This document shows, piece by piece, positions 24,696-32,326 of a stretch of DNA of 36,149 bases. The translations under genes and the position numbers were made by a program. The stretch comes from a virus. Position 1 is the stretch's first letter. The number at the start of each line of letters is the position of its first letter. The stretch is from positions 1-36,149 of the IMG/VR virus record IMGVR_UViG_3300031963_000464, one strand, 5' to 3'. The notes beneath the pieces are model-generated. The model was given only the letters and a program-made list of their open reading frames with translations, was not told the DNA's origin and did not search any database.

Positions 24696-26753
24696 ATGGC
24701 GAATATTAGAAAAGCGTTTAATTTTCGTAATGGTGTTCAAATTGATGATGATAATCTAATTGTAAGTCCCACAGGATTGGTTGGAATTGGAACAACCGTT
24801 CCAACAGAACTTCTAGATGTTAGAGGAACTACCAAAGTAGTTGGATTGGTAACAGCATCTCAAATATATACGCCATCATTAACCGCAGTTAATGCCACTA
24901 TCAACAATCTTACTCTAAGCAGTTCTCTGGTTGGTGGTGGAGTTTCAATTGGAAGTGGAATAATTACAGCATCTTCTTTGAGTGGAGTAGTTACTTATTA
25001 TGGTGATGGTGGAAGATTATCAAACCTTCCAACTTCTCAGTGGTTAGATGTTGATGTTGGATTAGGATTTACAAGCATATATGCTCAGGGGTTTGTTGGG
25101 GTATCGACCAACGATCCAAGATATGCTTTTCAAGTTGGTGGGTCTTTGGCACCTGCTGGCGGATATGACGTAGTAGTCGGAATTGATTCCTTAGGAAATA
25201 TTTACGCAACAGGTATCATTACAGCATCACAATTTTCTGGAATTGGAAGTAATTTAACTCTATTAAACGCCGACAATATTTCTTCTGGCACAATCAGCAC
25301 AGATAGAATTCCACAATTACCAAATTCTAAACTACCCCCTAATATTAATGTAAGTGGAGTTATTACAGCATCTAGTGGGTTCTCTGGTAATTTAACTGGA
25401 AATGTTGTTGGAATTGCCACAACTGCGACAAATTTAACATCAAATGCAAGAATAAGTATTGAAAGTATTTCAAGTAATTACTCAAATGTAAGCATATCAA
25501 CAGTAACATCATTATTAAATGTAATTGGGTCTGTTGGAATTGCAACGACAACAACTGCATCAGCACAAAGTGATCTGCACATATCAAAACCTGGAATATC
25601 TTCTGCTCAAATTTCATCAAATAATTCCGAATCTTATCTGACTTTAAGTAGAGGACTTAATCAGTCTCTGAATGCTGGTTCGATCAAATATGGAAATCAA
25701 TCAGGTGTTTATCCATATAGTACTATAAATTCATTTGATATTATAAACTATGATTTAGGAAATGTAAACAGTTATATCCATCTTGGAGTATCGACTGGAA
25801 TCGGAACTGGATCATTTAATTGGATTTATGGAAAAGATCCTGTAAGTCCACTAATGTCCCTCACATACCAAGGAAATCTTGGATTGGGAAATACTGCACC
25901 AACAGTTAAACTTGATGTTGTTGGAAATGCATCAATATCTGGAAATCTGAACGTTCTCAGTGATATTTCAGTAGGATCGAGTATTACGGTTGCAAATCTA
26001 TATGTAACAGGATCCGCTTCAATCCCTGGAATTACAGCAGGAGGTACAGGTATTGCCACTGGCATTAATGTAACCAGTGGTGTTTCGACAGTTTATGATT
26101 TAGAAGTTACTGGTCCACTGTTGTACTTACCATTGGTATCTTCAATAGGTATTGGCACAACTCAACCATCTGGAAATATTCAAGTTGGTATATTGGATGC
26201 ATCAGTCATAATTGAAGATTTTGGTATCGGTATTGGAACAACATCTATACTTCCATCTATCGGATTGGATGCAAGATCATCAATTGCACTATTTGAGTCT
26301 ATTGGAGTAGGAACGGTATTCCCTGGTTGTGCAGTTGATTTTTCACTTGCTGGTGTTGGTGTTAACACTGCTGGAAGATTTGTCAGAGTTCCAGTTGTCA
26401 CTAACGCAACAAAAACAACAATCAATGCAGAAATAGATGATGTAGATGTTCAGGGAGGAATTGTTTTCAATTCTTCAACAAATAACTTTGAAGGATTTGT
26501 TGGTGCTGGAAGTAGTTGGGTAAATCTTGGTATCCAAACATCAATAATAAATTCAAATCAGATCAATAACTCTGGAATTGTAACCACTGGACAACTTAGA
26601 GTTGGAACAGGTGTAACAGTCAATTCAGGAGTTGTGACTGCTACAAATGGATTTACAAGTGGAATTGGAACAGCAGTTCAAATTACAACTGTCGGAAATC
26701 AATTGGTATTTACAGTTCCTGGTGTAGGTACAACTTCTCTAACACTTTACTAA
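24696..26753 (+). CDS. Repetitive tail-fibre shaft-like structural protein
   Basis: A 685-aa protein built of short hydrophobic strands and turns. It opens NIRKAFNFRNGVQIDDDNLI, followed by VSPTGLVGIGTTVPTELLDV. Variants of VGIGTT-x-P and SGxITAS recur at irregular spacing through the chain (for example near 32, 98, 175, 223, 280 and 496). This is typical of beta-structured phage fibre shafts. No enzyme domain and no S74 end are visible; it ends in VPGVGTTSLTLY. It is the last late structural gene before the accessory block. Confidence 0.7.
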   Translation: MANIRKAFNFRNGVQIDDDNLIVSPTGLVGIGTTVPTELLDVRGTTKVVGLVTASQIYTPSLTAVNATINNLTLSSSLVGGGVSIGSGIITASSLSGVVTYYGDGGRLSNLPTSQWLDVDVGLGFTSIYAQGFVGVSTNDPRYAFQVGGSLAPAGGYDVVVGIDSLGNIYATGIITASQFSGIGSNLTLLNADNISSGTISTDRIPQLPNSKLPPNINVSGVITASSGFSGNLTGNVVGIATTATNLTSNARISIESISSNYSNVSISTVTSLLNVIGSVGIATTTTASAQSDLHISKPGISSAQISSNNSESYLTLSRGLNQSLNAGSIKYGNQSGVYPYSTINSFDIINYDLGNVNSYIHLGVSTGIGTGSFNWIYGKDPVSPLMSLTYQGNLGLGNTAPTVKLDVVGNASISGNLNVLSDISVGSSITVANLYVTGSASIPGITAGGTGIATGINVTSGVSTVYDLEVTGPLLYLPLVSSIGIGTTQPSGNIQVGILDASVIIEDFGIGIGTTSILPSIGLDARSSIALFESIGVGTVFPGCAVDFSLAGVGVNTAGRFVRVPVVTNATKTTINAEIDDVDVQGGIVFNSSTNNFEGFVGAGSSWVNLGIQTSIINSNQINNSGIVTTGQLRVGTGVTVNSGVVTATNGFTSGIGTAVQITTVGNQLVFTVPGVGTTSLTLY

Positions 26754-26756
26754 GAC

Positions 26757-26785
26757 TTGACAAACTACTGAAACATCGCTAGAAT
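26757..26785 (+). promoter_or_regulatory. Sigma-70-type promoter with overlapping inverted repeat
   Basis: TTGACA (26757-26762), a 17-base spacer and TAGAAT (26780-26785). CGCTA (26777-26781) and TAGCG (26794-26798) form an inverted repeat spanning the -10 box and start point, which could be an operator or an RNA hairpin. It drives the oxygenase genes. Confidence 0.75.
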
Positions 26786-26817
26786 TGCTTTGTTAGCGTT
26801 GAAGATGATAATATAAG

Positions 26818-27444
26818 ATGACTCAAGTATTAGAGAGTAAGTTATTCTCAGTAACAATCTTTAAGACTCAAGTTCCAGATAATGATTACTTAAAGAGTGA
26901 ATTGGTTCCAAAAATAACCCATAACTCTCAATATCTTGAAATACCTGAGGATTGGACTACTGATAGAGTTAAAACATCATATTTGAAAGAACCAGAAGGA
27001 TTAGAATTACTAAACAATGGTTCTGAATATCAATCTTTATTATTTGAAAAATATAATATTTGTTTTAGTAATATTTTTGATAGACAATATGAGATGATGA
27101 TTGATGAAATTTGGTATAATTTTTATAGTAATGGAGAATATCAAGAAGAACATGACCATCTAGGTGATGCGTTTTCTCCATCTCATTTTTCTTGTATTCA
27201 TTTTTTATCTTTTGATCCAGAACAACATAAATTTCCACAATTTAGAGATCCAATATCTCAACTCAGAGTTTTAAGTTTAGAGTTAGATCGAAATAATTGT
27301 GGAGAGATATATGAACCAAACATAAAAGAGGGAGATTTGTTGATGTTTCCTTCTTACTTGAAACATCGAGTTCCAGCAGGAAAACCAACAGAATACCCAA
27401 GAATTACTATATCATTCAATATAAAAATGCTTAAGTATGATTAA
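26818..27444 (+). CDS. 2-oxoglutarate/Fe(II)-dependent oxygenase-like protein
   Basis: A 208-aa protein with the double-stranded beta-helix pattern of 2OG-Fe(II) oxygenases common in marine T4-like phages: WYNFYSNGEYQEEHDHLGD with His112/His114 (and Asp117), a middle strand FSCIHFLSF, then IKEGDLLMFPSYLKHRVPAG with His183, and PRITISFNI with Arg195 as the 2OG-binding candidate. The substrate is unknown; hydroxylation of protein, nucleic acid or a small molecule is possible. It overlaps the next oxygenase gene by eight bases. Confidence 0.7.
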   Translation: MTQVLESKLFSVTIFKTQVPDNDYLKSELVPKITHNSQYLEIPEDWTTDRVKTSYLKEPEGLELLNNGSEYQSLLFEKYNICFSNIFDRQYEMMIDEIWYNFYSNGEYQEEHDHLGDAFSPSHFSCIHFLSFDPEQHKFPQFRDPISQLRVLSLELDRNNCGEIYEPNIKEGDLLMFPSYLKHRVPAGKPTEYPRITISFNIKMLKYD

Positions 27445-27907
27445 CATAATTGATAGATTTTTGTCAAAAGAAGAATTTGATTATATTCTTAATTATTCTG
27501 AACAAGCTCCATATCATTACGGAGAAATAGATAAGAAAGATGCTTTACCAACTGGTATGGTTCATCTTGTCCCTAAAAGAGAAATGGTGTATCAGTTATT
27601 TGAATCAAAAACTAAATCTTTATTTCCAGATCTCGTTTTAAATGAAATTTATATAAACTGTTTTGCTCCATCAGAAAAACCATATTTTCATACAGATTGG
27701 ATTAATGGTGTAACATGTCTCTATTATCCAAATCAAAAATGGGAATTAGATGATGGTGGAGAAACTCAATTTTTTATTGATGGTGAAATTCGTGGGGTAT
27801 GCCCAATTCCGAATCGTTTAGTTTATTTTGATGCTAATATATTACATAAAGCAACAACATTTCGTAACAGGCATAGATTCACTGTGGCAATTAAGTATGG
27901 AGTTTAA
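27437..27907 (+). CDS. 2-oxoglutarate/Fe(II)-dependent oxygenase (prolyl-4-hydroxylase-like)
   Basis: A 156-aa protein with all expected active-site positions: His85-x-Asp87 in YFHTDWING, a GGET turn at about 107-110, His137 in ANILHKAT, and Arg147 in RHRFTVAIKY for the 2OG carboxylate. The fold LVYFDAN-x-x-H-x-x-x is typical of the prolyl-4-hydroxylase branch. It is short, catalytic core only. It overlaps the preceding oxygenase and lies three bases before the split methyltransferase, so it probably shares their promoter. Confidence 0.85.
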   Translation: MINIIDRFLSKEEFDYILNYSEQAPYHYGEIDKKDALPTGMVHLVPKREMVYQLFESKTKSLFPDLVLNEIYINCFAPSEKPYFHTDWINGVTCLYYPNQKWELDDGGETQFFIDGEIRGVCPIPNRLVYFDANILHKATTFRNRHRFTVAIKYGV

Positions 27908-27910
27908 TTC

Positions 27911-28480
27911 ATGAAATTTACAATGGCGATTGGTAATCCTCCATATGGTGTTGGTGGCAATCTTGCAATCAAGTTTCTAAACAAAACATCAGAGATTACT
28001 GATGATATTCGGTTTGTGTTGCCAACATCTGTACGTAAACCATCATCATTGAATAAAATTTCTCCTAATCTTCATTGTACTTTTGATGTGGATTGTGATT
28101 CGAAATCATTTCCTGGTGGTATTAGTACTGTTTATCAGAGATGGGAACTTAAAAATAATAAGAGAGAAAAAATTGAATTATTAAAAACTCATCCAGATTT
28201 TGAATTTTTATCTTACGATAAGAGGTTTGATGCTGATGTATTTGTTGGTGAGTATGGTTGTGGACCCAGTGGTAGAGTAAAAACTGAAAACTTCACACAT
28301 TATGCAAAAGGACATCATTTCTTGAAAGTTCGTTCACCAGAGGTGATACAAAATCTCGTCGAGTTTGCGCCCGTGTTCAGAGAGGTTGCAAATCAGTGCA
28401 ATGGGAGGTATCATTTTGGCAAGAATGATCTGATCTCGACGTATATTAAGTGTCTAAAAGAAAAAAATGGCAAAGAATAA
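27911..28480 (+). CDS. Adenine methyltransferase part A: catalytic NPPY motif and putative target-recognition region
   Basis: A 189-aa protein opening MKFTMAIGNPPYGVGGNLAI. NPPYG at 9-13 is motif IV of N6-adenine DNA methyltransferases and is followed by the expected helix. The remaining ~150 residues have no other methyltransferase motif and may include the target-recognition region (for example KTENFTHYAKGHHFLKV). The S-adenosylmethionine-binding motif I is absent here but present in the next gene, which overlaps by 14 bases. The two probably assemble into one enzyme. It could instead be a degenerate remnant. Confidence 0.7.
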   Translation: MKFTMAIGNPPYGVGGNLAIKFLNKTSEITDDIRFVLPTSVRKPSSLNKISPNLHCTFDVDCDSKSFPGGISTVYQRWELKNNKREKIELLKTHPDFEFLSYDKRFDADVFVGEYGCGPSGRVKTENFTHYAKGHHFLKVRSPEVIQNLVEFAPVFREVANQCNGRYHFGKNDLISTYIKCLKEKNGKE

Positions 28481-28868
28481 ACATAATCAAGATGTTGGAT
28501 CAAGTATTGAAAGATCTGACGAGAGAATCAAGGAAACACAAGAAGTTTTTACACCAATGGAACTTGTTGAAAGTATGATTGATGATATTCCAGAACATCT
28601 TCTTCGAGATCCAAAAAGTACATTTATTGATAACTCAGCAGGATCTGGAAATTTTTTAGTAGGATTAAAAAATCGTTTATTAAAATATCACAGTGAAGAT
28701 CATATTCTTGATTATATGCTTTACGCTGTTGAGATGATGGAAGATAATCATAAAGAGTTGTGTCAACGTATCGGTGTTTCCGTTACACATCCCCATTACG
28801 TCTGTGCGAATGCGTTAGAATACGATTACTCATTTGGAGATCCAGTGGGGGTAGAACAGTTCTTCTAG
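28467..28868 (+). CDS. Adenine methyltransferase part B: AdoMet-binding domain
   Basis: A 133-aa protein with the front half of an Eco57I/HsdM-like N6-adenine methyltransferase: motif X-like QEVFTP at 25-30, motif I FIDNSAGSGNFLVGL at 53-67, acidic motif II YAVEMMEDN with Glu89, and a motif III-like ANALEYDYSF at 114-123. In ordinary enzymes NPPY follows within a few residues; here the chain stops at GVEQFF. NPPY lies at the start of the preceding overlapping gene, so the order is permuted and split. A terminator hairpin follows directly. Confidence 0.75.
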   Translation: MAKNKHNQDVGSSIERSDERIKETQEVFTPMELVESMIDDIPEHLLRDPKSTFIDNSAGSGNFLVGLKNRLLKYHSEDHILDYMLYAVEMMEDNHKELCQRIGVSVTHPHYVCANALEYDYSFGDPVGVEQFF

Positions 28869-28875
28869 TGGCACA

Positions 28876-28900
28876 AGGGGTTCCGTTGGACCCCTCTTTC
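28876..28900 (+). terminator. Terminator-like hairpin after the split methyltransferase
   Basis: AGGGG-T-(T)-CC (28877-28885), loop GTT and GGACCCCT (28889-28896) form an 8-bp stem with one bulged T, followed by the pyrimidine tract CTTTCT. It sits directly upstream of, and shares bases with, the next promoter. Confidence 0.55.
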
Positions 28901-28901
28901 T

Positions 28902-28910
28902 GCTATAATA
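28902..28910 (+). promoter_or_regulatory. Extended -10 promoter TGcTATAAT
   Basis: A TG dinucleotide one base before a perfect TATAAT, with no clear -35 box at 17 bases. The expected start near 28917 leaves only about six bases before the helicase ATG at 28923, so the transcript would be almost leaderless. Confidence 0.6.
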
Positions 28911-28922
28911 GTCCCATACGCG

Positions 28923-30158
28923 ATGAGACCTGTGATTCAACTCCGACCTCACCAACAACGTGCTCTGGATGCCCTTGCCAAGTACCTGAAAGGGCAAGTG
29001 ATTATCCCCACTGGCGGCGGCAAGACTAATGTTGCTATCTTTGATGCTATTCGTGAGTTTCTTAAGAATATTCCCCAGACTATCGTGGTCGTGGCACCGC
29101 GCATCCTCCTGGCAGAGCAATTGTCCAGTGAGTTCTTGGAGTTCATCACCAATGCTTCTGTGCTGCACGTTCACAGTGGTGAAACTCATCACCAGAGCAC
29201 CACTCGCCCGAATGAGATTCGTAACTGGGTGGATCAGACTCGTGGTAACAAACTGATCTTCACCACCTACAACTCTCTGCAACGCCTGCAACAGGCAGAC
29301 GTTCACGTCAATACCATTTACTTCGATGAAGCACACAACTCTGTCCAGCGCCATTTCTTCCCTGCCACCGAGCATTTCGCTTCTACTGCTGACCGCTGCT
29401 ATTTCTTCACTGCTACTCCTAAGCATTCTGCTACTATTTCCAAACCTGGGATGAACGACGCTGCCGTTTATGGCAACGTGATCTGCAACGTACCTGCTCC
29501 TGAACTGGTAGAAGGTGGTTTCATTGTTCCTCCTAAGGTTGTTGTGCAGCAGTTTGAGATGCTCTCTAAGGGTCAGATTGTTGCTGATGTTGACTGTGAG
29601 AACCTGATTGCTACCATCGATGCTCAGGAAGTGGAGAAGGTTCTGATTTGTGCAAAAGCAACCAAACAGATTCAGAATCTGGTTTCTCAAACTGATTTCT
29701 GCACTCAACTGGAAGATCGTGGTTTCTCTTGGATGTATATCACCAGCAAGACTGGCGCTATCATCGATGGGCAGAAGGTCAACCGTGAGGTGTTTTTTGA
29801 TACTCTCAGTGCTTGGGGTAAGGATGACTCTAAGAAGTTTGTGGTTCTTCATCACAGCATTCTTTCTGAGGGAATCAATGTTTCTGGTCTGGAAGCAGTT
29901 CTCTTTATGCGTTCGATGGATTACATTGGCGTCTCCCAAACCATCGGTCGTGTGATTCGCCTCCACCAGAGCGACGCAGCGGCACTCAGGAGCGGCGCTA
30001 TTGCCCCTGGAAACCTTTCCGAGTATACTAAGTCCTTTGGGTTGGTTTGCATCCCTGTCTACTCTTCTGTGGGCATCAGCACCGCTAAGAAGGTGCAAGC
30101 GGTGGTGGACACCGTGTTCAACCAAGGTCAACCTGCCATTTCTATTGTAAAGCGATGA
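28923..30158 (+). CDS. SF2 DNA helicase (DEAH), restriction-type
   Basis: A 411-aa protein. Motifs in order: LRPHQQRAL at 7-15, Walker A PTGGGKT at 29-35, VVAPRILLAEQ at 56-66, DEAH at 135-138, TATP at 163-166, and QTIGRVIRLH from 339. This is a complete SF2 ATPase resembling Type I/III restriction or RecQ-UvsW-like translocases, without extra nuclease domains. Codons are GC-leaning (ctg, cgt, acc): 29041-29100 has 28 G+C of 60, against 21 of 60 at 27121-27180 (hand count). The stop shares ATGA with the next start. It could be a processing helicase or the motor of the nuclease/methylase cassette. Confidence 0.85.
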   Translation: MRPVIQLRPHQQRALDALAKYLKGQVIIPTGGGKTNVAIFDAIREFLKNIPQTIVVVAPRILLAEQLSSEFLEFITNASVLHVHSGETHHQSTTRPNEIRNWVDQTRGNKLIFTTYNSLQRLQQADVHVNTIYFDEAHNSVQRHFFPATEHFASTADRCYFFTATPKHSATISKPGMNDAAVYGNVICNVPAPELVEGGFIVPPKVVVQQFEMLSKGQIVADVDCENLIATIDAQEVEKVLICAKATKQIQNLVSQTDFCTQLEDRGFSWMYITSKTGAIIDGQKVNREVFFDTLSAWGKDDSKKFVVLHHSILSEGINVSGLEAVLFMRSMDYIGVSQTIGRVIRLHQSDAAALRSGAIAPGNLSEYTKSFGLVCIPVYSSVGISTAKKVQAVVDTVFNQGQPAISIVKR

Positions 30159-30670
30159 TTGATTTCAACACCTTTGAATTGGATCGATTTTCCAAACTTC
30201 TCAGCACAATTAAAGACTACACGAAGGATAATCTTCGGTTTCCAAAAGCAGGTGAACTTGTGGAAAAAGCACTTGCAGAATACAGCAATGGATTACTTAC
30301 ACGAGTTAATCTTCCTGGTATTGATTTGATTGGTCCTGACAAAAAGACTTATGAATCAAAGGTGACTCAGTTTCAAAATAAATCTGAGATGGCAGTGAGA
30401 AAGGTAATTCTAAAAAATCGCCGTAAGTCAGGAAACTATACAGACAAACTTGCCGATTATTTCATTATTACCGATGTAAAAAAAGGTAAAATGTGCTGTA
30501 TTCCATCATCAAGATTTTATAAAATCAAAGACAATGGTTCTACTGTAACAGCACACGCCGATCCAGAACTTTCCGATTTCTTTTTGACAGGGTATAATGA
30601 TAACAAAGAGACTCGGAATTATTTTGATGAGTCTGATGATTTTGATTTGAGGTTTATTAGGTCAATATGA
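30155..30670 (+). CDS. Putative PD-(D/E)XK nuclease, restriction-endonuclease-like
   Basis: A 171-aa protein with a possible nuclease core: Glu34/Glu37 in GELVEKAL, Asp57 in PGIDLIG, and Glu67-Ser-Lys69 in YESKVTQ, spaced as in PD-(D/E)XK enzymes such as type II restriction endonucleases. The following helix is basic (RKVILKNRRKS) and could contact DNA. Strands ADYFIITDV and MCCIPSSRFYKI complete an alpha/beta core. It overlaps the helicase stop and the next methyltransferase start by four bases each (ATGA). No specific family is recognised; the nuclease call rests on the motif and context. Confidence 0.5.
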   Translation: MIDFNTFELDRFSKLLSTIKDYTKDNLRFPKAGELVEKALAEYSNGLLTRVNLPGIDLIGPDKKTYESKVTQFQNKSEMAVRKVILKNRRKSGNYTDKLADYFIITDVKKGKMCCIPSSRFYKIKDNGSTVTAHADPELSDFFLTGYNDNKETRNYFDESDDFDLRFIRSI

Positions 30671-31485
30671 ATCAACTGTTTCAAGGCGATTGTTTAGAGA
30701 TTATGTCCACACTTCCTGATGGTTGTGTCGATATGGTTTTTGCAGACCTTCCTTATGGAACCACCCAGAATGAATGGGATTGTTTGATTCCATTTGATCA
30801 ACTGTGGGAACAGTATCATCGTGTGGTGAAGGAAAATGGTGCAATTGTACTCACTGCTCAACCACCCTTTGATAAAGTGCTTGCCTGTTCTAATCTGAAA
30901 TACTTCAAGTATGAATGGATTTGGGAAAAGAACAAGGCAACTGGACATCTTAATGCAAAGAAGATGCCTATGAAAGCGCACGAAAATGTGCTGGTGTTTT
31001 ATCGTAAGTTGCCAACATACAACCCCCAAATGACACAAGGGCATAAACCGATGAACGCGGTGCTGCCCAAGGACCAGTTGCCCCCTCCCGACAGAAAACG
31101 CAATTATAACCATGTTGAGAAGCGTCTGGGCAATCCTGGTGGTTCAACTACAAGATATCCCCGTGATGTACTGCAATTTCCTGTCATCAACAACGATGAT
31201 CCCTTGAAGTTCCATCCAACACAGAAACCTGTGCCTCTAATTGAGTATTTTATCAAGACATACAGCAATGAAGGTGATGTTATCCTAGATAACTGTATGG
31301 GTTCAGGATCAACAATCATTGCCTGCAAGAATATTAACCGTCAATACATTGGAATTGAGAACGATCCAGAGTATTTTGAAAAGGCACGGGAGTGGGTGGG
31401 ATCCTACGATAAAATTGACCCCTTTGTGACAGATGAGGAAGTGGCACAGTCCGCTCTGAATCCGTTGCTCTCTGCATTAAAATAA
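30667..31485 (+). CDS. DNA N6-adenine (or N4-cytosine) methyltransferase, beta class
   Basis: A 272-aa protein with beta-class motif order. It opens LFQGDCLEIMSTLPDGCVDM with catalytic motif IV DLPYG at 27-31, then a recognition region (about 70-170), HPTQKPVPLIEYFI (motif X) near 180, motif I DNCMGSGST at 208-216, and YIGIEND at about 226. DLPYG fits adenine targets better than cytosine. The domain is complete for this class, which includes HinfI- and CcrM-like enzymes; T4 Dam is alpha class. It is co-translated with the nuclease-like gene, so it may protect phage DNA from that nuclease. Confidence 0.88.
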   Translation: MNQLFQGDCLEIMSTLPDGCVDMVFADLPYGTTQNEWDCLIPFDQLWEQYHRVVKENGAIVLTAQPPFDKVLACSNLKYFKYEWIWEKNKATGHLNAKKMPMKAHENVLVFYRKLPTYNPQMTQGHKPMNAVLPKDQLPPPDRKRNYNHVEKRLGNPGGSTTRYPRDVLQFPVINNDDPLKFHPTQKPVPLIEYFIKTYSNEGDVILDNCMGSGSTIIACKNINRQYIGIENDPEYFEKAREWVGSYDKIDPFVTDEEVAQSALNPLLSALK

Positions 31486-31507
31486 CTAGGTAATCAGGAG
31501 AAATCCA

Positions 31508-31651
31508 ATGCGCTGCAAAGTTCAACTCTATGTTGCTGGTAAGGTCTTTGATGAGATCGTTGAAGCAAAAGATTATAATGATGCCAAGCGTACTGCAATT
31601 GCTCGCAATCCAACTGCAAAAGTGATTGGTGTAACTGCGGTATTCGGATGA
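31508..31651 (+). CDS. Small conserved phage protein
   Basis: A 47-aa protein, MRCKVQLYVAGKVFDEIVEA, then KDYNDAKRTAIARNPTAKVI. The strand-helix-strand pattern resembles small single-domain proteins often found in T4-like marine phages; function unknown. The start is supported by AGGAG at about 31496-31500. The end overlaps the next start by ATGA. Confidence 0.7.
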   Translation: MRCKVQLYVAGKVFDEIVEAKDYNDAKRTAIARNPTAKVIGVTAVFG

Positions 31652-31896
31652 CTGAGAAGTTTTTAAAACCTTTCATTCCCCGTCCTGGTGTCTTAGATCC
31701 TAAACCAGGAGATCCACAAGGATATGTAACAAAGGATGGAATGTGGGCAGCAGTTCCTTTCGGAAAAAAGTTTGTCATTATACATAAAGGGCAGCAAGTT
31801 CACGTTGCTAACAACTACAAAGCAGCAAGAACTTATATTTCGAAAGAAATCAAAGCAGCAAAAAATGCAACCACAACACTAGAAAAGTTTCTATGA
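31648..31896 (+). CDS. Small basic protein of unknown function
   Basis: An 82-aa Lys-rich protein, MTEKFLKPFIPRPGVLDPKP, with a compact beta segment (MWAAVPFGKKFVIIHKGQQV) and a C-terminal Ala/Lys helix. It overlaps both neighbours by ATGA and is probably translated by stop-restart. No family is recognised. Confidence 0.65.
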   Translation: MTEKFLKPFIPRPGVLDPKPGDPQGYVTKDGMWAAVPFGKKFVIIHKGQQVHVANNYKAARTYISKEIKAAKNATTTLEKFL

Positions 31897-32123
31897 AACT
31901 CATACCAATTTTTCTACTTGCTCTACTTCCAATACCAGCACAAGCAATCACTTGGAAAGAGTTTTGGGAACCATTTACCTATGAAAGACCGTATTATAGA
32001 GAATATATTTTAATGTGTAGGGAACGCATTGTTCATGAAGAATATGTTCCTGGTAATCGGTGGAGATCTGGTTATGTTAGGAGGTGGACAGAAGTTGTAA
32101 GAGTGCCTTGTGACCCTTATTAA
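31893..32123 (+). CDS. Small secreted or periplasmic protein
   Basis: A 76-aa protein with a clear signal peptide: Lys2, hydrophobic IPIFLLALLPIP, and a cleavage site after AQA (about residue 18). The mature part is rich in Tyr, Arg and Trp (EPFTYERPYYREYILMCRER), with two Cys (about 43 and 73) that could form a disulphide. Export of an early phage protein is unusual and suggests action at the host envelope, for example superinfection exclusion; this is inference. Confidence 0.65.
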   Translation: MKLIPIFLLALLPIPAQAITWKEFWEPFTYERPYYREYILMCRERIVHEEYVPGNRWRSGYVRRWTEVVRVPCDPY

Positions 32124-32146
32124 ATAGTACAACTACAACAAAAATT

Positions 32147-32326
32147 ATGGACAAAGCAGAAAAACGACACCGTGCTCTGGGACTTTTTGTAGAGAGTGTT
32201 TTAAAACCAGATCACGAACTTAGACAGTGTGCCCATAATCAAGAATGTTACAATGAACTCCTTGAATGGAGGGAAGAAGTGTTAGAGTATTTAAACTCCC
32301 GCAGATCTCAGGAGTTTGGGCAATGA
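32147..32326 (+). CDS. Small charged protein of unknown function
   Basis: A 59-aa protein, MDKAEKRHRALGLFVESVLK, mostly helical (CYNELLEWREEVLEYLNSRR). It overlaps the next gene by ATGA. TTAAATAG at about 32120 resembles a weak late promoter but is not convincing. Confidence 0.6.
   Translation: MDKAEKRHRALGLFVESVLKPDHELRQCAHNQECYNELLEWREEVLEYLNSRRSQEFGQ

Noticed and set aside
27911-28868. A simple frameshift in one methyltransferase gene
   Set aside because: Joining the frames would put motif IV before motif I with the recognition region between. The first gene begins cleanly with NPPY and the second begins with motif X, so this is not one gene broken by an indel.
28760-29029. An 89-codon frame bridging the methyltransferase end and helicase start
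   Set aside because: It crosses a terminator and a promoter, and its translation matches no fold. It is a shadow of the two real genes.
28830-30131. Long 433-codon open frame on the minus strand opposite the helicase
   Set aside because: The plus-strand frame has all helicase motifs in order. The antisense frame shows no domain, and its length is explained by the GC-richer codon use of the helicase.
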